Positions 7,832 through 16,034 of a stretch of 33,460 nucleotides of DNA are shown piece by piece. The stretch spans positions 1 to 33,460 of the forward strand of contig JALVVX010000033.1 of the NCBI GenBank assembly GCA_027038555.1, read 5' to 3'. Every line of letters begins with the position of its first letter. The stretch's first letter is position 1. This stretch comes from Nautiliaceae bacterium (GTDB taxonomy: Bacteria > Campylobacterota > Campylobacteria > Campylobacterales > Nautiliaceae). Both the position numbers and the translations under genes were made by a program. The notes below the pieces were generated by a model. It did not search any database. It saw only the letters and a list, made by a program, of their open reading frames with translations, and was not told the origin of the DNA.

Positions 7832-9209
7832 TTTCTTCTAACCTTTTTATCAGTTTTTCAGGTGTAAGTGCATAATTTGGCTCGTAATTACCTGCAATAG
7901 AATGTGCTAAACTTGCCATCATAGTAGCTTTAAGTGGATGATAGCCTTGGGCTAATAATCCTCCTATCATTCCGGCTAACACATCTCCGCTTCCGCCTTT
8001 TGCTAAGGCAACGCTTCCGAGAGGGTCAATATGTAGTTTTTTATTAAAAGCGATAATTTTATTTGCACCTTTAAGAAGTAAAACTACCTTTGGATATTTT
8101 TTACTAAATTCCTCAGCCAATATAAATCTATTTTTTTGAATTTCATCTGTTGAATATTCCCCAAATCCCAAAATTTTAAGAAGAGAAGCAAATTCTTTTG
8201 GATGAGGAGTAATGACAATTTTTTCTTTTTTTAAAAATTCTTTGATTATATCCTTATAAAACATATCTGCATCAATTACCATAGGCATATCAAAATTTAA
8301 AAGTTTATGAATTTCATCATCAAAATAATTTCCCATTCCCATACCAAAAGCAAGAGAATTAAAAGAACTCTCAATCTTTTCGCTAAACATAATCTCATAC
8401 GGGAGATTAAAATATTCATGTGTTACTACACTAACAAGCCCGCATCCGAAATTAAAAGCAGCTTTTGCCGCTAAAACTGCCGCTCCTTTTTTATCCCCCG
8501 CCAAAACTCCAAGATGCCCGTATGTTCTTTTGTGAGAATTCTGTTTTTTTCTAAATGGAAGCACTAAATCACTTTTTTCCCATACATGATAATCGGTTTT
8601 ACCTCTGTATTTTGAAAAAGCAACACCAAGGTCTGCTTTTATTATCTCTCCCACGTAATCTTTTGCTATGTCGCTATATAGACTTAGTTTTTCCGCCCCC
8701 ATTGTAACAGTAATATCAGCCCTAAAAGCCACAGGTCTTAAATTTCCCTCGTCATCAATACCTGTTGGAATATCGCAGGCAATTTTTAAAGCGTCTATAT
8801 TATTCATTTTTTTAATTAAACAGACCAAATCTTTATTCAAATCTCTTTTAAGTCCACTGCCAAATATCGCATCCACAAGACAATCACACTTTTCATAAGT
8901 CTCTTTAATTACTCCCCCAACTGCCATAAATCTTTCAAGTTGAAGTTTTGCCATCTCGGATTTTGCTCCAAGAGGTAAATAAAGATTTATTTTATAATCA
9001 CCTAAAAGAATTCTCCCAAGTGTAATTCCGTCAGCCCCGTTGTTTCCTGGACCTGAGATAATATTTATGGTACTGCCTTTTTTAACTCTGCTTTTTATCA
9101 CATCCGCCATTGCGTTTGCGGCGTGTTCCATTAAAATATCTTCTGTCAGTTTATATTTTTCATAACATTTCTTATCAAAACTATATACTTCTCTAAAAAC
9201 CGGTTTCAT
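7824..9209 (-). CDS. nnr: Bifunctional NAD(P)HX epimerase/dehydratase
   Basis: A 461-residue fusion of a YjeF N-terminal epimerase domain (about 1-200; SGPGNNGADGITLGR near 49-63 and the DAIFGSGL loop) and a ribokinase-like dehydratase domain (about 215-455; AGDKKGAAVLAAKAA, ITPHPKEFASL, LLKGANKII, AKGGSGDVLAGMIGG). Together they repair hydrated NADH and NADPH, ADP- or ATP-dependent in the second half. Start ATG 9209 has a strong AGGAGG-type ribosome site 5-8 bases upstream. It lies 17 bases inside the comM 3' end and overlaps the phosphatase gene downstream. Full length for the family. Confidence 0.94.
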   Translation of the reverse strand: MKPVFREVYSFDKKCYEKYKLTEDILMEHAANAMADVIKSRVKKGSTINIISGPGNNGADGITLGRILLGDYKINLYLPLGAKSEMAKLQLERFMAVGGVIKETYEKCDCLVDAIFGSGLKRDLNKDLVCLIKKMNNIDALKIACDIPTGIDDEGNLRPVAFRADITVTMGAEKLSLYSDIAKDYVGEIIKADLGVAFSKYRGKTDYHVWEKSDLVLPFRKKQNSHKRTYGHLGVLAGDKKGAAVLAAKAAFNFGCGLVSVVTHEYFNLPYEIMFSEKIESSFNSLAFGMGMGNYFDDEIHKLLNFDMPMVIDADMFYKDIIKEFLKKEKIVITPHPKEFASLLKILGFGEYSTDEIQKNRFILAEEFSKKYPKVVLLLKGANKIIAFNKKLHIDPLGSVALAKGGSGDVLAGMIGGLLAQGYHPLKATMMASLAHSIAGNYEPNYALTPEKLIKRLEEIA

Positions 9210-10680
9210 TACCCCTCCTTCTGTATTTAAGGGATTTTAGCAAATCTTCTTTGTTTATTTTATCTCTTTTATTTAAATTTGCAACCGTTTTAGCCACTTT
9301 TAGTATATTAAATTCGCTTCTTTTGCTTAATGCAAAATTTTTAATCGCTTTATTTAACATATCCCTTGCATTATTTTCAATCTTAAACTCATAATTTTCA
9401 GGAAGGTTTGCATTAAATCTGCCTTTTTGCATCTCAAAAGCAATTAAAACCTTCTCAAACATCTCTTTACTTGAAATAGTAGAAGTATCGTCATCTTCAA
9501 GCATTTGATGATAAATTTCTATCCTGTCATAAAGAGGTTCGCTTATTCTATTTTTATATCTTCTTATTTCCAAATCAGTGCACCTGCACTCTTTCTCACT
9601 CAGCAAATTACCGCACGGACACGGATTCATCGCCGCAGCAAATAAAATATCCGTTTCATACTCCACTTTATTATTTACACGGCTTATCAGCATTTTTTTA
9701 TCTTGAAGAGGAAGCCTTAAATTCTCCAAAACATCTTTTTGAAAATGAGGAAGCTCATCAAAAAATAAAACGCCTTTATTTGCAAAAGCGATTTCACCGA
9801 TTTTCGCACCCCTGCTTCCGCCTCCAAATATCGCCGCTTTTGTTGAGCTGTAATGCGGACTTCTGTATGGCCTAAGAGGAGAAAAATCAACCTCTTTACC
9901 TTCAATCGCTTTTAATTTTTCAACTTCTAAAATTTCTTCCAAGCTCATTGGAGGCAGAATATATCTGAGTCTGTTTATTATCATAGATTTCCCGACTCCC
10001 GGGCTTCCTTCAAACAAAATATTATGAAACCCTGCGGCACTAATCAAAGCCGCTTCTTTTGCTTGCGATTGGCCTATTACATCTTTAAAATCAAGCTCAA
10101 AATCGCTTTTGTAATAATATTTTTTGCCTTCGATTTTTATATATTCATAATTAAATTCGTCATTTTCTATTTTTTGGGGATTAAATTCGTTAAATTCACT
10201 CAAATGCGAAAATGGATAAATTTCAATCCCTGGAATTTTTGATACTTTTTTAGCAGATTCAAAAGGAATAATCACTTTTTTTGGCTTCAATGATAAAATA
10301 ATAGGAAAAATCGAATTGGTATCTTTAATCCTACCATCAAGCCCAAGTTCTCCTAAAACAAGATATTCATCAAGATTTATATCTTTATTGTGAAATAAAA
10401 TACTAAGAGCTATCGGCAAATCAAAATGGCTTCCTTCTTTTTTAAGGTCTGATGGGGATAAATTTATCACGATTTTTAAAGGGGGAAATTCAAAATCGTT
10501 ATTAAGCAGTGACGATTTTACCCTCTCTTTGCTCTCCTGAATAGACTGGCTTCCAAGCCCGACAATCGAAAATCCGGGCAAAGCTCTTGTAAATGAGCTT
10601 TCTACCTCTACATTTTTGGCAATAAATCCATCAAGTGTGGCTGAATTTATTTTTTTCGTTTTTTGAGTAATTTTTTCCAC
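9193..10680 (-). CDS. comM: ComM/YifB-family AAA+ ATPase
   Basis: A 495-residue Mg-chelatase-like AAA+ protein. The N-terminal ChlI/LonC-like domain (SATLDGFIAKNVEVE, LPGFSIVGLGSQSIQES) is followed by Walker A FEGSPGVGKS (about 223-232), the Walker B region GVLFFDELP, and a zinc-finger-like CPCGN...CRC segment. A C-terminal Mg_chelatase_C domain ends the protein. ComM acts as a helicase in branch migration during natural transformation. The start given is GTG at 10680, 34 bases inside def. The ribosome site for it is weak (a GAAAAAGA run), so the true start is not certain, but the conserved part begins by residue 11. Confidence 0.9.
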   Translation of the reverse strand: MEKITQKTKKINSATLDGFIAKNVEVESSFTRALPGFSIVGLGSQSIQESKERVKSSLLNNDFEFPPLKIVINLSPSDLKKEGSHFDLPIALSILFHNKDINLDEYLVLGELGLDGRIKDTNSIFPIILSLKPKKVIIPFESAKKVSKIPGIEIYPFSHLSEFNEFNPQKIENDEFNYEYIKIEGKKYYYKSDFELDFKDVIGQSQAKEAALISAAGFHNILFEGSPGVGKSMIINRLRYILPPMSLEEILEVEKLKAIEGKEVDFSPLRPYRSPHYSSTKAAIFGGGSRGAKIGEIAFANKGVLFFDELPHFQKDVLENLRLPLQDKKMLISRVNNKVEYETDILFAAAMNPCPCGNLLSEKECRCTDLEIRRYKNRISEPLYDRIEIYHQMLEDDDTSTISSKEMFEKVLIAFEMQKGRFNANLPENYEFKIENNARDMLNKAIKNFALSKRSEFNILKVAKTVANLNKRDKINKEDLLKSLKYRRRGNETGF

Positions 10681-11168
10681 TCTTTTTCAAACTTTTTGCG
10701 TTTTATGTAATCAAGTCTTTCTACAAACAGATGTCCGTCTAAATGGTCGGTTTCATGCTGAAATGCCACACTCAAAAGCCCGTCGGCATCCATAATATGC
10801 TCTTTGCCGAATCTATCAAAAAACTTAACTTTTACTTTTTCGTACCTCTCAACTTCATCAAAATAATCAGGCACAGACAAACATCCTTCTTTGTCTTTTT
10901 GAGTCCCACTCCATTCCAAAAACTCCGGATTTATTACTTCAATAAGCGTATCTTTGCTTTGTTTGCCTTCTTCATCTCCTATATCAATCAAAAGTGCACG
11001 AATTGGAACCGCTACTTGAATAGCTGCAAGCCCCACTCCGTTTTTGACAAGCATTGTTTCATACATATCATCAAGCAGTTTATGAAGATCTTTATCAAAC
11101 CTCTCAACAGGTCTTGAAATCTCTTTTAATATCTTATTCGGATATGTAACTATATCAAGTACAGCCAT
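10647..11168 (-). CDS. def: Peptide deformylase
   Basis: A 173-residue metallo-deformylase that removes the formyl group from nascent protein N-termini. All three family motifs are present: GVGLAAIQ (44-51), EGCLSVP (94-100, metal ligand C96) and HETDH (138-142, two metal histidines and the catalytic Glu). Start ATG 11168 overlaps the TAA of the upstream GGDEF gene by one base. In Campylobacter jejuni def, clpP and tig are, as I recall, adjacent in the same order; here a GGDEF-like gene sits between def and clpP. Confidence 0.96.
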   Translation of the reverse strand: MAVLDIVTYPNKILKEISRPVERFDKDLHKLLDDMYETMLVKNGVGLAAIQVAVPIRALLIDIGDEEGKQSKDTLIEVINPEFLEWSGTQKDKEGCLSVPDYFDEVERYEKVKVKFFDRFGKEHIMDADGLLSVAFQHETDHLDGHLFVERLDYIKRKKFEKEWKKLLKKRKK

Positions 11169-12163
11169 TATGCCCCTTCCACTACATACAATTTATTTTC
11201 ATTTTCAGCTTTTTTCAAAGCCTCTTTACATTTTTTAAAATAATCATCCGCTTTTATTCCCGGTTTAAGGTTACATATTGCACCTACTATTTTTATCTCT
11301 ACTTCATTTCCTTCTATAAATACAGCAGAGTTACTTATCATATCGGAAATTCTCTCAACTGTCTTCTCAGCACCTATAATATCCGTATGTTTAAGAAGCA
11401 TGGCAAAAACACCTTCTCCAAGATGAGCAATAACATCCGTTCTTCTTGAAGTTTTCAAAAGTATTTTTGCCACACTTCTGTTTACAATTGTCAAAGACTT
11501 ATGTAGTTTAAAATGCTTTAAAACTTTATCGCTTACTTTTATAGTTATAAGAGAGCTTTTATGAGAAAATTTTTTAATCAGTTTAATTTCGTTTTCAAGA
11601 AGTTTTTTAAAATATTTGGCATTGTATACACCGTATACCATATCAAAAACACTGTTACTTTCAATTTCTTTTATTATCTCAACGTTTTTTGAATAAATTT
11701 CTTTTATCTCTTTTAACTCTTTATCCATATTTGAAGATATTTTGCTGATTTTTGAATCAACACTTTTTAAATATTTTTCAACGGTTTTAGGAGATGCTAT
11801 GTGTGCCATCTGGGCAATGGAATCCTCTAAAATTTTTTTAAGCTGCGTTGTAAGTTTATACATTAAAGCCGTTTTTTGAAGTATCTCTTTTGAATATTTA
11901 AATGAAAGTTTCAGTTTCTTTTCAAGTTCGAGGTTTTTATCCATATCATCACTATCTTCAAGAGATATAAGCTCATAAACCTGTTTTTTAAATTCAGGTT
12001 TTTCCTCTTCAAGAAGATTAAAAAAATAAAGGGAATAATTGGAAGGAATTGGGGGAATCCCCTCTTCTATAAGTTTATCCAAAACTTTTTTTGCAAATTT
12101 TTCAAGGGGCGAAATAGGTTCGTTTAAATCTTTTACAGTATAGTTTGAATATTTTTCTCCCAT
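11168..12163 (-). CDS. Degenerate GGDEF-domain protein
   Basis: A 331-residue soluble protein. Residues ~1-165 are helical and charged (a long helical or coiled stretch at about 75-170); residues ~170-330 have the diguanylate-cyclase fold pattern (FDMVYGVYNAKYFKKLL, RTDVIAHLGEGVFAMLL, KCKEALKKAENENKLYV). The signature GGDEF is replaced by GEGVF at 249-253, so cyclase activity is unlikely; it may bind c-di-GMP or act as a structural regulator. It overlaps clpP and def by one base each, which means tight coupling to protein-quality-control genes. Function not known from sequence. Confidence 0.82.
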   Translation of the reverse strand: MGEKYSNYTVKDLNEPISPLEKFAKKVLDKLIEEGIPPIPSNYSLYFFNLLEEEKPEFKKQVYELISLEDSDDMDKNLELEKKLKLSFKYSKEILQKTALMYKLTTQLKKILEDSIAQMAHIASPKTVEKYLKSVDSKISKISSNMDKELKEIKEIYSKNVEIIKEIESNSVFDMVYGVYNAKYFKKLLENEIKLIKKFSHKSSLITIKVSDKVLKHFKLHKSLTIVNRSVAKILLKTSRRTDVIAHLGEGVFAMLLKHTDIIGAEKTVERISDMISNSAVFIEGNEVEIKIVGAICNLKPGIKADDYFKKCKEALKKAENENKLYVVEGA

Positions 12164-12753
12164 TAATCTTCTCTTTTTTTTAGTACCTTGTCAATAAGAC
12201 CGTATTTCATTGCTTCTTCTGCGCTCATAAAAAAGTCTCTTTCCGTGTCTTTTTCTATCTTTCTTACACTCTGACCTGTGTTTTCGGCCAAAATTTTATT
12301 AAGCTCTTTTTTCATTCTAAGAATTTCTTTTGCATGAATTTCAATATCTGTAGCCTGACCCTGAGCTCCCCCAAGTGGCTGATGGATCATAATTCTTGCA
12401 TGTGGAAGTGCAAATCTTTTTCCTTTTGCTCCACTGCTGAGTAGAAATGCGCCCATACTTGCGGCCTGTCCCATACAGATAGTCACTACATCAGGCTTGA
12501 TATAGTTCATAGTATCATAAATGGCAAATCCACTTGTTACCACTCCACCCGGAGAATTTATATAAAGATATATATCTTTTTCAGGATTTTCAGCTTCTAA
12601 AAAAAGCATCTGAGCCACTATTATGCTTGCCACATGGTCATTAATTTCGCCTTGAAGCATAATAATTCTGTCTTTAAGTAAGCGGGAATAGATATCATAC
12701 GCCCTCTCACCTCTTCCAGTTTTTTCTATAACCGTAGGTATTAAAATACTCAT
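12163..12753 (-). CDS. clpP: ATP-dependent Clp protease proteolytic subunit
   Basis: A 196-residue ClpP serine protease. The catalytic triad is visible: Ser99 in [11 protein letters not shown], His124 in [11 protein letters not shown], Asp173 in ERDFFMS. Length matches bacterial ClpP, with the short propeptide usual for it. It assembles with an AAA+ unfoldase (ClpX or ClpA, not in the window) to degrade proteins in the cytoplasm. It overlaps tig upstream and the GGDEF gene downstream by one base each. Confidence 0.97.
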   Translation of the reverse strand: MSILIPTVIEKTGRGERAYDIYSRLLKDRIIMLQGEINDHVASIIVAQMLFLEAENPEKDIYLYINSPGGVVTSGFAIYDTMNYIKPDVVTICMGQAASMGAFLLSSGAKGKRFALPHARIMIHQPLGGAQGQATDIEIHAKEILRMKKELNKILAENTGQSVRKIEKDTERDFFMSAEEAMKYGLIDKVLKKRED

Positions 12754-14054
12754 TATTTACCAGCCTTTTCTTCAAGTAATTTATTTAAAAGTTTTTCTTC
12801 CACAAGGTTCATTTTAAGAACCGGAAGTAAATTATTTTCTTGATAATATTTGATAAGTTCTTGCGGATTTTGCCCTTGCATCAACGCTTCATAAAAAAGC
12901 ACTTGGCTAAGCTCGTCATCGCTTACAATAACATTCTCTTTTTTAGCAATTTCATCAATGATAAAAGTAAGTTTTACCCTATCTCTTGCTTCTTCTTTAA
13001 ATTTATTTCTAAACTCTTCAAGTTTTTCCGGATTTTCTTGAAGCTCTTTAATTTCAGCAGGAGTTAATTTCGCCGCTTCATTGCCAACGATTACATCAAG
13101 TTCTTTTTCTACGATGCCTTCTGGGATATCGATATCGTATTTTTTAACAAGGCATTCAAGAATTTCTTCTTTTTTAGGAGCGAAAATTTCCGCTTTTTTT
13201 CTGTTTTCAATTGTTGTTTTAATATAGTTTTTGAGTGTTTCAACAGTTGCATTCTCATCATTAAGATATTTTTTTGCAAGCTCGTCGTTAATTTCTCCCG
13301 GAACTTTTTCCTGGATTTCTTGTAAAGTTACGTCAAATTCAGCTTCTTTTCCGGCAAGTTCTTTTACATAATTTTCAGGAAATTTTACTTTTATTCTTTT
13401 AGATTCCCCTACTTTCATACCTTCGATTTGTTCTTCAAATCCCGGGATAAAACTTCCGCTTCCAAGTTCAAGCGGATAACTTTCAGCACTTCCGTTTTCC
13501 ATCTCTTTACCGTCTACATAACCTTTAAAATCGATTACCGCAATATCACCTTTTTCAGCCACTTGTTTATCGCTTACTTTTGTAGTTGCGTTTTCTTTTG
13601 CGATAGTTTCAAGTTCTTTATTAATTTCTTCTTCGCTAACTTCCGGTACTTCAACTTCCGGTACACATTCTTTATAATCATCTCCGATATTAATTTCAGG
13701 TTTTGTATAAACTTTGATTTCAACATCTATTCCGTTGTCGTTTCTATCAAATTTAACAACTTCCGGCTCACCTAAAATTTCAGCTACACCAAGAGCTTTC
13801 ATCCCTTCATCAAGAATATCTTTTAAAATTTCGTTAATAGCTTCTCTTTCGATATCAGCCGCATAAAGTTTTTTAACAGCTTTTACTTTTCTTTCAAGTG
13901 CTTTTGCAGGAAGTTTCCCTTTTCTAAATCCAGGAACATTTGCGTCTTTTGCAATTGCTCTTGCAACTTTTTCTTTTTTTGCTTCTAAATCTTGATTTTC
14001 TATGTGTGCTTTGATTATACTATTAGCAGAATCAATTTTATCAACATTTACCAT
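12753..14054 (-). CDS. tig: Trigger factor
   Basis: A 433-residue ribosome-associated chaperone and prolyl isomerase. It has the N-terminal ribosome-binding loop GFRKGKLP (about 42-49), an FKBP-type PPIase domain at about 160-245 ([34 protein letters not shown]), and a helical C-terminal chaperone domain to residue 430. Start ATG 14054 has AAAGGAAA about 8 bases upstream. It is the first gene of the minus-strand run tig-clpP-GGDEF-def-comM-nnr-phosphatase, transcribed from the short divergent region shared with folE. Confidence 0.96.
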   Translation of the reverse strand: MVNVDKIDSANSIIKAHIENQDLEAKKEKVARAIAKDANVPGFRKGKLPAKALERKVKAVKKLYAADIEREAINEILKDILDEGMKALGVAEILGEPEVVKFDRNDNGIDVEIKVYTKPEINIGDDYKECVPEVEVPEVSEEEINKELETIAKENATTKVSDKQVAEKGDIAVIDFKGYVDGKEMENGSAESYPLELGSGSFIPGFEEQIEGMKVGESKRIKVKFPENYVKELAGKEAEFDVTLQEIQEKVPGEINDELAKKYLNDENATVETLKNYIKTTIENRKKAEIFAPKKEEILECLVKKYDIDIPEGIVEKELDVIVGNEAAKLTPAEIKELQENPEKLEEFRNKFKEEARDRVKLTFIIDEIAKKENVIVSDDELSQVLFYEALMQGQNPQELIKYYQENNLLPVLKMNLVEEKLLNKLLEEKAGK

Positions 14055-14105
14055 CTAAATTTCCTTTTTTTAAGGGTATAATACCAAAAATTTTAAAGGA
14101 TAACA
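14055..14105. promoter_or_regulatory. Divergent tig/folE promoter region with a shared -10
   Basis: Only 51 bases separate the two starts. The + strand has TATAAT at 14077-14082, 23 bases before folE. The same bases lie in the palindrome GGTAT-A-ATACC (14075-14085), which also offers TATTAT on the minus strand at 14083-14078, about 23 bases before tig. One AT core may therefore serve both directions. AAAGGA at 14095-14100 is the folE ribosome site. No clear -35 is visible on either strand, usual for this phylum. Confidence 0.6.
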
Positions 14106-14684
14106 ATGAGTGTCGATTTAGAAAAAATAGAACTTGCCACGAAAATGATTCTTGAAGCAATTAAAGAAGACCCTCAAAGACAAGGTCTTGTAAAAACCCC
14201 TAAAAGAGTGGCAAAAGCGTTTGAAGAGATTTGCAGCGGATATTTCAAAGACCCAAAAGAAGTGCTTAACGATGCACTGTTTGAGAGCAGTAACAATGAA
14301 ATGGTAGTTGTCAGAAATATAGAGTTTTATTCAATGTGCGAACATCATATTTTGCCGTTTTTCGGAAGAGTCCATGTGGCATACATACCTGATAAAAAAG
14401 TTGTGGGACTCTCAAAAATCCCAAGGATGGTGGAAGTTTTTGCAAGAAGATTGCAAATTCAAGAACAGCTCACAGAACAGATTGCAGATGCGATAATGGA
14501 TGTGGTAAAACCAAAAGGAGTCGGTGTGGTGATTCACGCAAGACATATGTGTATGGAGATGAGAGGAGTCAAAACCAAACATTCATACACGTCAAGCTCT
14601 GCTCTTAGAGGCATCTTCCTTGAAGAAAAAACAAGGGAAGAATTTTTCAATATCATAAACGCACCGACACAAAATCATTTCTGA
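14106..14684 (+). CDS. folE: GTP cyclohydrolase I
   Basis: A 192-residue FolE that converts GTP to dihydroneopterin triphosphate, the first step of folate synthesis. The zinc-site [18 protein letters not shown] holds C78 and H81, and C149 in [11 protein letters not shown] completes the site. [15 protein letters not shown] is the conserved second signature. Start ATG has AAAGGA about 5 bases before. The stop overlaps the fliI ATG (TGATG), so the two genes are coupled, and are divergent from tig. Confidence 0.97.
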   Translation: MSVDLEKIELATKMILEAIKEDPQRQGLVKTPKRVAKAFEEICSGYFKDPKEVLNDALFESSNNEMVVVRNIEFYSMCEHHILPFFGRVHVAYIPDKKVVGLSKIPRMVEVFARRLQIQEQLTEQIADAIMDVVKPKGVGVVIHARHMCMEMRGVKTKHSYTSSSALRGIFLEEKTREEFFNIINAPTQNHF

Positions 14685-15982
14685 TGGCACTTAAACACGT
14701 AAAAAACAAAATAAAACAAAAAAACCTCTCAAAGCCTTTTGGCTTTGTTACAAAAATCACACCCCTAAACATAATAGGCAATAATCTTAATGTCTCAATA
14801 GGTGATTTGGTTACCATCAAATCAGACGAAAACAATATTTTAGGAATGGTAACTTCCGTATCCTCAGACAGTTTTACAGTCACTCCTTTTTCATTTATTG
14901 AAGGCGTTAAAATCGGCGATAAAATCTATCTTGATGAAAACGGAATGAAAATACCAGTGGGAGAAGCTCTTCTTGGAAGAGTGGTTGACCCTTTTATGAG
15001 ACCGATTGATGGCAAAGGACCGATAATCTATAAAGAAAAAATCCCTATTATGCAAAAACCCATATCCCCTCTTAAAAGAGGAATTATCAATGAACCTTTT
15101 CCAACCGGTGTCAAATCAATTGACGGACTTTTGACATGCGGAAAAGGTCAGAAAGTCGGTATTTTTGCAGGAAGCGGTGTCGGGAAATCAACGCTTATGG
15201 GAATGCTTGTTAAAGGAAGCCGTGCAGATATAAAAGTCATAGCGCTAATTGGTGAGAGGGGAAGGGAAATCCCGGAGTTTATTGAACAAAATCTTGGAGG
15301 GGATTTAACAAATACGGTAATTATCGCCGCTACAAGCGATGATTCGGCGTTAATGAGAAAATACGGCGCATTTGCGGCAATGGCTGTTGCTGAATATTTC
15401 AAAGACCAAAATAAAGACGTGCTTTTTATGATGGACAGTATAACGCGTTTTGCAATGGCTCAAAGAGAAATTGGACTGACTCTTGGAGAACCTCCCACAA
15501 GCAAAGGTTATCCTCCAAGTTCAATTATGATTTTACCTCAGCTTATGGAGCGCGCAGGAAAAGAAGAAGGAAAAGGAAGCATTACCGCATTTTTCACCGT
15601 CCTTGTAGAAGGGGACGACACTTCCGCAGACCCTATTGCAGACCAAGCAAGAAGCATACTTGACGGACATATAATACTTGATAGAAATTTAACAGACCTT
15701 GGTATTTATCCGCCTATTAATATCTTGACTTCCGCAAGCAGAGTTATGGGAAACGTGATAGATGAAATTCATATGCAAAAGGTAAGAAAATTTAAAAAAC
15801 TATATTCACTGCTTAAAGAAAACGAAGTACTTTTAAGAATCGGCGCATACCAAAAAGGAACCGACCCAGAACTCGATGAAGCAGTTACAAAAAAAGAGCA
15901 AATGGAAAATTTTCTAACCCAAATCCCTAAGCAAATTTACACTTTTGACGAAATAAAAAATATGCTGTTTAATATTGTTTAA
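14684..15982 (+). CDS. fliI: Flagellum-specific ATPase FliI
   Basis: A 432-residue F1-beta-like ATPase of the flagellar type III export apparatus. The Walker A loop GSGVGKST is at 163-170, preceded by FPTGVKSIDGLLTCGKGQ. GERGREIPEF, MMDSITRFAMAQREIGL and GEPPTSKGYPPS are FliI/SctN signatures that separate it from AtpD and Rho. It acts at the cytoplasmic base of the flagellum with FliH. It follows folE with a one-base overlap. The association with folE appears conserved in Campylobacter and is probably historical, not functional. Confidence 0.96.
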   Translation: MALKHVKNKIKQKNLSKPFGFVTKITPLNIIGNNLNVSIGDLVTIKSDENNILGMVTSVSSDSFTVTPFSFIEGVKIGDKIYLDENGMKIPVGEALLGRVVDPFMRPIDGKGPIIYKEKIPIMQKPISPLKRGIINEPFPTGVKSIDGLLTCGKGQKVGIFAGSGVGKSTLMGMLVKGSRADIKVIALIGERGREIPEFIEQNLGGDLTNTVIIAATSDDSALMRKYGAFAAMAVAEYFKDQNKDVLFMMDSITRFAMAQREIGLTLGEPPTSKGYPPSSIMILPQLMERAGKEEGKGSITAFFTVLVEGDDTSADPIADQARSILDGHIILDRNLTDLGIYPPINILTSASRVMGNVIDEIHMQKVRKFKKLYSLLKENEVLLRIGAYQKGTDPELDEAVTKKEQMENFLTQIPKQIYTFDEIKNMLFNIV

Positions 15983-16007
15983 ATTAATTATCTGATACAA
16001 TTTCTTA

Positions 16008-16013
16008 TATAAT
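16008..16013 (+). promoter_or_regulatory. -10 element upstream of the PAS-GGDEF-EAL gene
   Basis: TATAAT lies 21 bases before the ATG at 16035 in the 52-base gap after fliI. No good -35 is at the right distance. GAGG at 16027-16030 is the likely ribosome site. The leader would be short, about 15 bases. Confidence 0.45.
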
Positions 16014-16034
16014 TCAAAAGGGGAAAAGAGGCCA

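Noticed and set aside
10743-11117. Plus-strand open frame opposite def
   Set aside because: Shadow of def; no family pattern and no ribosome site.
13428-13775. Plus-strand open frame opposite tig, rich in Phe
   Set aside because: Composition is what antisense of Lys/Glu-rich coding gives; tig is certain here.
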